From Gammaproteobacteria bacterium (GTDB lineage: Bacteria > Pseudomonadota > Gammaproteobacteria > Eutrophobiales > Eutrophobiaceae), in contig JAPOQU010000046.1 in assembly GCA_026710545.1 (NCBI GenBank), positions 1-56,608 of the forward strand: 56,608 nt of DNA. The letters run 5' to 3'. The notes under the pieces are model-generated. The model did not search any database. It saw only the letters and a program-made list of their open reading frames with translations, and was not told the DNA's origin. Positions 50,842 to 56,608 of the stretch are shown one piece after another. Each line of letters starts with the position of its first letter. The first letter of the stretch is position 1. The position numbers and the translations under genes were made by a program.

Positions 50842-52015
50842 GTTGCCACGTATTATTACTCAAAATGTTGAAGATGCGTTGCGTCGTCAGGCTGCCGTGG
50901 CCCTAATCGGACCCCGTCAGGTTGGCAAGACGACACTGGCGCTGGATATCGGCCGGAAGCGCGATGCGGTTTATCTCGACCTCGAAGATCGTGATGACCG
51001 CAACCGGCTTGATGAACCCGCGCTGTTCTTCGATAACGTAGAAGATCGGCTTGTCATCCTGGACGAGATACATCGTATACCGGACTTGTTTCAGACCTTG
51101 CGCGGCGTAATAGACAGGGGTCGGCGCAAAGACAAGGGTAAGGGCCGGTTCCTCATTCTGGGCTCGGCATCGGTCGACCTGTTGCGCCAAACAGGCGAAA
51201 CGCTGGCCGGTCGCATCGCGTACATCGACCTGGCGCCACTCTCGGCGCTCGAAATAGACGATACCCGCATGGCCCGGGAACGTTTGTGGTTGCGTGGTGG
51301 CTTCCCGGACAGCTACCTGGCGGATAATGACCGGGACAGCATGAATACGCGCAACGATTTTATCCGTACCTACCTGCATCGTGATGTCGCAATGTTTGGT
51401 CCCCGGGTTCCCGCGACTACACTGGAACGGCTGTGGGTGATGCTTGCGCACCACCAGGGAGGGCTGTTGAATATCTCCGAACTTGCCAGAGCCCTGGACA
51501 GCAGCGCTCAATCGGTGACCCGGTACATTGATCTCCTGGCAGATTTGCTGCTGTTACGCAGGTTGTTGCCTTTTCGAACAAACGTCGGCAAACGGCTGGT
51601 GAAGTCGCCCAAGGTGTTTGTGCGGGACAGCGGTTTGGCCCATGCGTTGTTGGGAATCCAGTCGCTGGAGCAGCTTGCCGGGCATCCGATAGTTGGCCGT
51701 AGCTGGGAAGGTTTTGTTATTGAGACCCTTCTTGCCGTTGCTCCCGCATCGGTGAGACCGTTTTTTTATCGAACCAGCGCCGGCGCCGAGATCGATCTGG
51801 TGCTGGAACTTGGTGACGGAACCCTGTGGGCGATTGAGATCAAGCGTTCGCTGTCCGCCCGCGTGAAACGCGGGTTTCACCTGGCTTGCGCCGATATCAA
51901 GCCGACTCGCTCATTTGTCGTATATGCTGGCGACGACTGTTACCCCGTATCGGAGACCCTTGAGGCCGTCAGCATACATGCCTTGGCCCGGGAATTACGT
52001 GCGCTTGATTATTGA
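50840..52015 (+). CDS. AAA ATPase with C-terminal DUF4143
   Basis: 391 residues. Walker A GPRQVGKTT at residues 24-32, Walker B LVILDEIHR near residue 70, sensor LILGSAS, then a helix-turn-helix-like stretch (LLNISELARALDSSAQSVTRYI) and the DUF4143 nuclease-like end SAGAEIDLVLELGDGTLWAIEIK. The family is common in bacteria and archaea, usually solitary in accessory DNA, with no settled function. The ATG is almost without spacing from AAGG and within a hairpin, so initiation may be controlled. Confidence 0.9.
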   Translation: MLPRIITQNVEDALRRQAAVALIGPRQVGKTTLALDIGRKRDAVYLDLEDRDDRNRLDEPALFFDNVEDRLVILDEIHRIPDLFQTLRGVIDRGRRKDKGKGRFLILGSASVDLLRQTGETLAGRIAYIDLAPLSALEIDDTRMARERLWLRGGFPDSYLADNDRDSMNTRNDFIRTYLHRDVAMFGPRVPATTLERLWVMLAHHQGGLLNISELARALDSSAQSVTRYIDLLADLLLLRRLLPFRTNVGKRLVKSPKVFVRDSGLAHALLGIQSLEQLAGHPIVGRSWEGFVIETLLAVAPASVRPFFYRTSAGAEIDLVLELGDGTLWAIEIKRSLSARVKRGFHLACADIKPTRSFVVYAGDDCYPVSETLEAVSIHALARELRALDY

Positions 52016-52114
52016 AGGAGGGATAGGAAATTCAATTCCGGCACGTGCTGTTCCGGTTTCGGTAGCCTGTTCTGCCAAGTAGTCAGGGTTTCCCATGTCA
52101 TATCAGTGCAAGAA

Positions 52115-52129
52115 TACCAATATATGGTA
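52115..52129. promoter_or_regulatory. inverted repeat upstream of parD
   Basis: TACCA, ATATA, TGGTA about 38 bases before the ParD-like start codon, a likely operator for antitoxin autoregulation. Confidence 0.45.
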
Positions 52130-52166
52130 AAATTAAAATCGACAAATTTTATGAAGGGTTGAAAAA

Positions 52167-52403
52167 ATGGCTAGAAATACCAGTGTTTCGCTAGGTGATC
52201 ATTTTGAAGACTTCGTTGATGGGCGGGTGAAAGCCGGACGTTATGCCTCAGCCAGCGACGCCGTGCGTGCGGGTCTGCGGTTGCTGGAACAGGAAGAGAT
52301 CAAGCTTGATGTATTACGCCAGACATTAGCCGCAGGTGAGAGCCAGCTTGATCAAGGACAGGGTATCGATGGCGAAAGCTTTATGAATGATCTGATTGTC
52401 TGA
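52167..52403 (+). CDS. parD: ParD-like antitoxin
   Basis: 78 residues. The N-terminal ribbon-helix-helix is NTSVSLGDHFEDFVDGRVKAG, followed by RYASASDAVRAGLRLLE, the standard ParD/CopG pattern. The C-terminal half is flexible and would bind the toxin. Its TGA overlaps the ATG of the next gene (TGATG), so both are made in a coupled way. Confidence 0.93.
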   Translation: MARNTSVSLGDHFEDFVDGRVKAGRYASASDAVRAGLRLLEQEEIKLDVLRQTLAAGESQLDQGQGIDGESFMNDLIV

Positions 52404-52693
52404 TGCCGGGCTATGTACTCTCACCACAGGCGCAAAACAGCCTTAAACAGATCAGCAGATACACCACCGAAAATTTCGGAGAGCAGCAGAAAAGGAAGTA
52501 TATAAAACTCCTGCGAGAAAAGATGCGTGGAGCGGCCAATAGTCCCTATAAGGGCCAAAAGCGCAGCGAGATCAAAGAGGGCTATCACAGTATCCGGGCA
52601 GGAAGGCACCATATTTACTACCGTATTCAGGAAACACATATCGAAATCATCGACGTGCTGCACCAATCGATGGAACCAGGCCTGCATATTTAA
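52403..52693 (+). CDS. parE: ParE-like toxin
   Basis: 96 residues of the RelE/ParE fold: YVLSPQAQNSLKQISRYT, then KRSEIKEGYHSIRAGRHHIYYRI and IEIIDVLHQSME. The last part is typical of ParE proteins, many of which inhibit DNA gyrase, though RNase members share the fold. It is preceded by its antitoxin and followed by a hairpin. Confidence 0.92.
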   Translation: MPGYVLSPQAQNSLKQISRYTTENFGEQQKRKYIKLLREKMRGAANSPYKGQKRSEIKEGYHSIRAGRHHIYYRIQETHIEIIDVLHQSMEPGLHI

Positions 52694-52726
52694 CGAACCC
52701 CTGAATTAATCCTAAGGGGTTCGTTA
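52691..52726 (+). terminator. hairpin after parE
   Basis: TAACGAACCCCT and AGGGGTTCGTTA form a 12-bp perfect stem with an 11-base loop. No T-tract follows, so termination is plausible but not certain. Confidence 0.55.
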
Positions 52727-52791
52727 TCTGAAAAACAGCCATATGTCGTTCGCAGATTGCAGAATCACATTGCAAATGAATTGTTAATAAT

Positions 52792-54591
52792 ATGTCCCAA
52801 ACAATCAACCGCCGGGATCTCGATTTCCTGATATACGAACTGCTCGATGCCGAGAGCCTGTGCGAGCGCGGGTATTTTTCCGGCCAGGGCCGCGATATTT
52901 TCGACCCCATGCTCGATCTTGCCGAGGACGTTGCCCGGGAACACTTTCAGGCCTGTGCCGAGGCCGGTGACCAGCATCCGGCCGAGGTAGTAAACGGCAA
53001 GGTCAGGATGATACCGGAGGCCGGGAAAGCGGCGGGCATCATGTTCGAAGCCGGCTTTGTCGCCGCCGGCATGGACAGTGAACACGGCGGCTTGCAGTTG
53101 CCGTTCACGGTCGCCAGTGCCTGTATGGCCGTCTTTCAGTCCGCGAACATTGGGCTGTCCGGTCTGCCGTTACTCACTGCCGGTGTCGCCAACCTGCTCA
53201 TCGAATACGGGAACGGCGAACAAAAGGCATTGTATATTCCGCCGCTGCTGGACGGCCGCTTTTACGGCACCATGTGCCTGTCCGAACCCCATGCGGGTTC
53301 ATCCCTGACGGACATCCGTACCAGGGCCGAGTTGCTGGAAGACGGGACCTATGCGATTACCGGCAACAAGATGTGGATTACCGGCGGTGAACACGAGTTG
53401 GGCGAGAACATCATCCACCTGGTGCTGGCCAAGATCCCGGGCGGGCCGCCGGGCGTGAAGGGCATCTCCCTGTTTATCGTGCCGCGCTACCGGGTTAACG
53501 CAGACGGCAGTGCGGGTGAACCTAACGACGTCTCCCTGGCAGGGTTGAACCACAAGATGGGGCAACGCATCACCCCGAATTGCGCGCTTAATTTCGGCGA
53601 GAACGGGCGCTGTACCGGTTACCTGGTGGGCGAACCCCAGCGCGGGCTGGAGTACATGTTCATGATGATGAACGAAGCCCGCATCGGGGTGGGACTCTCT
53701 GCGGTGGGTGTAGGTTATGCAGGCTACCTGTATTCGCTGGAATATGCCCGGGAACGCGCCCAGGGGCGCATGCCGGACAATAAAGACCCTGCAAACCAGA
53801 TGGTGCCGATCATCCGGCATGCCGACGTGAAGCGGATGCTGCTGGCGCAAAAGGCCTATGTCGAGGGCGGACTGGCCTTGTGCCTGTTTGCCGCAATGCT
53901 GGTGGATGAGAAAAAAACGCATCCGGACCGGTCGGCCCGGCAGGAAGCCGATTTATTACTGGATGTATTGATACCCGTCGTCAAGGCATGGCCGTCCGAC
54001 TGGTGTCTGGAAGCAAACAAGCATGCCATCCAGATCCTGGGTGGTTACGGCTATACGCAGGATTTTCCGGTGGAACGCCTGTACCGGGACAACCGCCTGA
54101 ACATGATCCATGAAGGGACCGGCGGCATCCACGGTATTGACCTTTTGGGCCGTAAAGTAATGATGAAGAACGGCGCGGGATTCAGGTTGCTGGTGCGCGA
54201 GATACAAAAAGATGCAGATGGCGCGGCGGCGCATTCGGCATTGTCGGAATTCGCCACAGCCCTTAATCGGGTCGTGACAACCGTGACGGAGACGACGGAA
54301 ATCCTGGCCACAACCGCGGCCAGGGGGGAGTTGAACCGGTTTCTGGCCAATTCATCTGCATACCTGGACATGCTGGGCCACGTTGTTATTGCCTGGATGT
54401 GGCTGAAACAGGCCGCGGTCGCCCAGGCGCGACTTGCGGATGCAAACGATGCCGACAGGCAGTTCTACCAGGGCAAGATACAGGCCTGCCGCTATTTCTT
54501 CCGCTGGGAATTGCCGAAAACGCAAACGCAGGCCGAATTGTTGTCGGGGCTGGATACTACTTGCCTCGACATGCCGGAAGAGGCGTTCTAA
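52792..54591 (+). CDS. acyl-CoA dehydrogenase, DmdC-like (second copy)
   Basis: 599 residues of the long DmdC-like branch, like the dehydrogenase at 15.1-16.8 kb but distinct. INRRDLDFLIYELLDAESLC at the N-terminus, CLSEPHAGSSLTDIRT at the flavin site and HEGTGGIHGIDLLGRK with the catalytic glutamate (Glu441) are typical. It oxidises an acyl-CoA to the 2,3-enoyl-CoA with ETF as acceptor. A palindromic repeat separates it from another acyl-CoA dehydrogenase of a different branch. Confidence 0.92.
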   Translation: MSQTINRRDLDFLIYELLDAESLCERGYFSGQGRDIFDPMLDLAEDVAREHFQACAEAGDQHPAEVVNGKVRMIPEAGKAAGIMFEAGFVAAGMDSEHGGLQLPFTVASACMAVFQSANIGLSGLPLLTAGVANLLIEYGNGEQKALYIPPLLDGRFYGTMCLSEPHAGSSLTDIRTRAELLEDGTYAITGNKMWITGGEHELGENIIHLVLAKIPGGPPGVKGISLFIVPRYRVNADGSAGEPNDVSLAGLNHKMGQRITPNCALNFGENGRCTGYLVGEPQRGLEYMFMMMNEARIGVGLSAVGVGYAGYLYSLEYARERAQGRMPDNKDPANQMVPIIRHADVKRMLLAQKAYVEGGLALCLFAAMLVDEKKTHPDRSARQEADLLLDVLIPVVKAWPSDWCLEANKHAIQILGGYGYTQDFPVERLYRDNRLNMIHEGTGGIHGIDLLGRKVMMKNGAGFRLLVREIQKDADGAAAHSALSEFATALNRVVTTVTETTEILATTAARGELNRFLANSSAYLDMLGHVVIAWMWLKQAAVAQARLADANDADRQFYQGKIQACRYFFRWELPKTQTQAELLSGLDTTCLDMPEEAF

Positions 54592-54604
54592 ATATATGAT
54601 ATAA

Positions 54605-54646
54605 GGGGTCAGAGTAAGAAATTCGAAGAATTTTTACTCTGACCCC
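54605..54646. repeat. GGGGTCAGAGTAA palindromic element
   Basis: Arms GGGGTCAGAGTAAGAAATTC and the complementary GAATTTTTACTCTGACCCC with one mismatch, between the two acyl-CoA dehydrogenase genes. Confidence 0.88.
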
Positions 54647-54669
54647 AAATATTTATCGAGGAGATTCCG

Positions 54670-55881
54670 TTGGACTTTACATATTCGGAAAAAGTACAGA
54701 CGCTGCAAGAGCGTCTCAGCGATTTTATGGACGCCTGGGTTTATCCTGCCGAGAGGTCCTACAGGGACCATATCAACGCGGCAGAAAATCCCTGGACTAC
54801 ACCCCCAATCCTGGAGGATTTGAAACAAAAGGCGCAGGCGGAAGGGCTCTGGAACCTTTTCTATCCGAAGGCACACTCTGACGGAGATGCGCTGACCAAC
54901 CTGGAATACGCGCCCCTGGCGGAGATCATGGGCCGGGTGCCCTGGGCGGCGGAAGTGTTCAACTGCAACGCGCCGGACACCGGCAACATGGAGACCCTGA
55001 TACTGTATGGGACAGAGGAGCAGAAAGAACGCTGGCTGAAACCCTTGCTGGCCGGTGAAATACGTTCCGCCTTTTGCATGACCGAACCGGATATTGCCTC
55101 ATCCGATGCCACCAATATCTCCTGTTCCATAACAAGAGAAGGCAATAACTACGTCATAAACGGGCGCAAGTGGTTTACCACGGGCGGTATGCGCGACAAC
55201 TGCGAGATCCTCATCGTCATGGGCAAGACCGACCCCGGCAACCCGGATCGCCACAAGCAGCAGTCGATGATCCTGGTGCCGAGAGATACGCCCGGCGTGG
55301 AAATAGTCCGTCACGTGCACAGCTTCGGTTACAACGATGCGCCGTTCGGCGAGGCGGAAATCCGGTTCGACAACGTCAGGGTGCCGCTGGACAACATCCT
55401 GCTGGGAGAAGGGCGCGGTTTCGAAATCGCACAGGGCCGCCTCGGCCCGGGCCGCATCCACCATTGCATGCGCCTGGTCGGCTGCGCCCAGCGCGCCCTG
55501 GAACTGGCCTGCCGGCGGGTGGAAGCGCGCGCTACCTTCGGCAGGAAGATCAGCCAGCACCAGTCGGTGCGCGAGGATATCGCCAGGGCCTATTGCAAAA
55601 TTGAGCAGGCGCGCCTGCTGACCTTGCTGGCCGCGGACAGGATGGACAAACACGGCAACAAGGTCGCCCGCGACCTCATTGCGGCCATCAAGATCACGGC
55701 GCCGGTAATGGCCTGCGAGGTGATTGACGATGCGATACAGATGCACGGCGCCGCCGGTCTGACTGAGGACTTTTTCCTGGCGGAGGCCTATAACTATGCC
55801 AGGCAGATCCGCCTTGCCGACGGTCCCGACCAGGTCCACATGATGTCCCTGGGCAAACAGATCATCCAGCGTTATTCCTGA
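54670..55881 (+). CDS. acyl-CoA dehydrogenase, ACAD10/11-like, TTG start
   Basis: 403 residues. It begins with TTG at 54670, 6 bases after GAGGAG; no ATG fits. [17 protein letters not shown] is the flavin-binding region, and the C-terminal [20 protein letters not shown] matches the branch to which human ACAD10 and ACAD11 belong. These act on long or 4-hydroxylated acyl-CoAs, the latter after phosphorylation by a partner kinase. Such a kinase-like gene follows directly. Confidence 0.92.
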   Translation: MDFTYSEKVQTLQERLSDFMDAWVYPAERSYRDHINAAENPWTTPPILEDLKQKAQAEGLWNLFYPKAHSDGDALTNLEYAPLAEIMGRVPWAAEVFNCNAPDTGNMETLILYGTEEQKERWLKPLLAGEIRSAFCMTEPDIASSDATNISCSITREGNNYVINGRKWFTTGGMRDNCEILIVMGKTDPGNPDRHKQQSMILVPRDTPGVEIVRHVHSFGYNDAPFGEAEIRFDNVRVPLDNILLGEGRGFEIAQGRLGPGRIHHCMRLVGCAQRALELACRRVEARATFGRKISQHQSVREDIARAYCKIEQARLLTLLAADRMDKHGNKVARDLIAAIKITAPVMACEVIDDAIQMHGAAGLTEDFFLAEAYNYARQIRLADGPDQVHMMSLGKQIIQRYS

Positions 55882-55888
55882 TAATTCT

Positions 55889-56608
55889 ATGGAAGCTATG
55901 AACCAGGTAAAGTTGTGTTCCTATCTTGAGGATCAGGTTGACGGCTTCCGCGGTCCGGTCAAGGCCGAGAAGTTCCCGGGCGGGCAGTCGAACCCTACCT
56001 GGCTGCTCAGCGCCGGCAGCGGCCACTATGTATTGCGCAGCAAACCTCCCGGGCAGTTGCTTAAGTCGGCCCACGCAGTCGATCGCGAGTTCCGGGTGAT
56101 CAAGGCACTGGCAGAGACCGGCGTACCGGTCGCCCGGGCCCTGCACCTGTGCGAGGATGAAGACGTCACCGGCGCCATGTTCTACGTGATGAGCTACGAG
56201 GAAGGGCGGGTCTTCTGGGACCCGGCGCTGCCGGATACCGGCAGGGAAGAACGCGCCGGCTACCACCGTGAGCTGATGCGCGTCCTGGCAGCCATTCACG
56301 AAGTGGATGTCGATGCTGTCGGACTGGCCGACTACGGCCGTGCGGGCAATTACTACGAGCGGCAGATCAGCCGCTGGACAAAACAATATAAAGCTTCTGA
56401 AACCGGCAGGATTGAGGCTATGGACACGCTGATGGACTGGTTGCCCGCCAACCTGCCCGAAGATGATGGGAGGAGCGGCCTGATCCACGGCGATTTCCGC
56501 ATCGATAATGTCATTTTTCATCCTGGTGAGGCGCGCGCCCTGGCCGTTATCGACTGGGAACTGTCCACCCTGGGACATCCGTTATCGGACCTGGCTTACT
56601 ATTGCATG
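55889..56608 (+). CDS. APH-type phosphotransferase, ACAD10/11 partner (partial)
   Basis: The first 240 codons; the gene runs off the right edge. FPGGQSNPTWLLSAGSGHYVLR is the nucleotide-binding start, and LIHGDFRIDNVIFHP then AVIDWELSTLGHPLSDLAY are the catalytic and metal-binding loops of the aminoglycoside-phosphotransferase fold (HGDxxxxN and DWE). In ACAD10 and ACAD11 a domain of this kind phosphorylates 4-hydroxyacyl-CoA. Here it is a separate gene directly after the dehydrogenase. ATG 55898 has a better-placed GGAAG than ATG 55889, so the protein may be three residues shorter. Confidence 0.92.
   Translation, partial: MEAMNQVKLCSYLEDQVDGFRGPVKAEKFPGGQSNPTWLLSAGSGHYVLRSKPPGQLLKSAHAVDREFRVIKALAETGVPVARALHLCEDEDVTGAMFYVMSYEEGRVFWDPALPDTGREERAGYHRELMRVLAAIHEVDVDAVGLADYGRAGNYYERQISRWTKQYKASETGRIEAMDTLMDWLPANLPEDDGRSGLIHGDFRIDNVIFHPGEARALAVIDWELSTLGHPLSDLAYYCM

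Overview
The window is bacterial, GC-rich DNA, most likely from a marine or other environmental gammaproteobacterium. The signs are four TonB-dependent receptors (TBDRs) opening with the usual EEVIVTAQKR box, DmdC-type acyl-CoA dehydrogenases, a MeaB/B12-mutase system, toxin-antitoxin pairs and many short palindromic repeats. The genus cannot be named from sequence alone. No tRNA, rRNA or CRISPR array was seen.

Left edge to 6.3 kb is worn accessory DNA: the tail of an IS630-like transposase next to a restriction-enzyme remnant, a Fic protein with an upstream array of candidate operators, a MITE whose ends resemble those of the IS630-like element, a TBDR, and an RND efflux operon reduced by deletion to a broken adaptor joined to a permease scrap. 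From 6.3 to 16.8 kb runs a co-directional catabolic operon: HyuA, HyuB, B12 acyl-CoA mutase large and small subunits, an acyl-CoA ligase, a MeaB GTPase and an acyl-CoA dehydrogenase. The mutase has an unusual set of active-site residues, so its substrate is unknown. From 16.8 to 21.2 kb, on the other strand, lies a three-subunit molybdenum enzyme of the PadBCD/DMSO-reductase type. Then come a Rid protein and two tandem paralogous TBDRs.

27.4 to 32 kb holds a VapBC-like pair, a PD-(D/E)XK-like protein, metZ behind a SAM-II-like riboswitch candidate with its own terminator, and an acyl-CoA ligase. 32 to 46 kb looks like a regulon island: an LLM oxidoreductase, a TetR regulator, two acetoacetate-decarboxylase-family genes plus a third as a remnant, an MFS transporter, an SDR, a Rieske oxygenase, a cupin, a Tat-exported FAD oxidoreductase, a TBDR, a cytochrome-quinoprotein and a double VOC protein. 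Nearly all its intergenic regions carry a TAGGCCA motif, often fixed just upstream of a -10 box in an otherwise normal promoter. 46 to 50.6 kb continues with a class III aminotransferase, an aldehyde dehydrogenase and an SDR. 50.7 to 52.7 kb is another small accessory patch (truncated SDR, AAA/DUF4143 ATPase, ParDE). The window ends with two acyl-CoA dehydrogenases and the start of an ACAD10/11-type phosphotransferase.

Taken together the region is devoted to uptake by TBDRs and CoA-linked oxidation of one or more unidentified organic substrates. A family of palindromes with GGGG(A/T)C...G(A/T)CCCC ends has repeatedly inserted between these genes, in one case into a translationally coupled gene junction with duplication of the junction itself.
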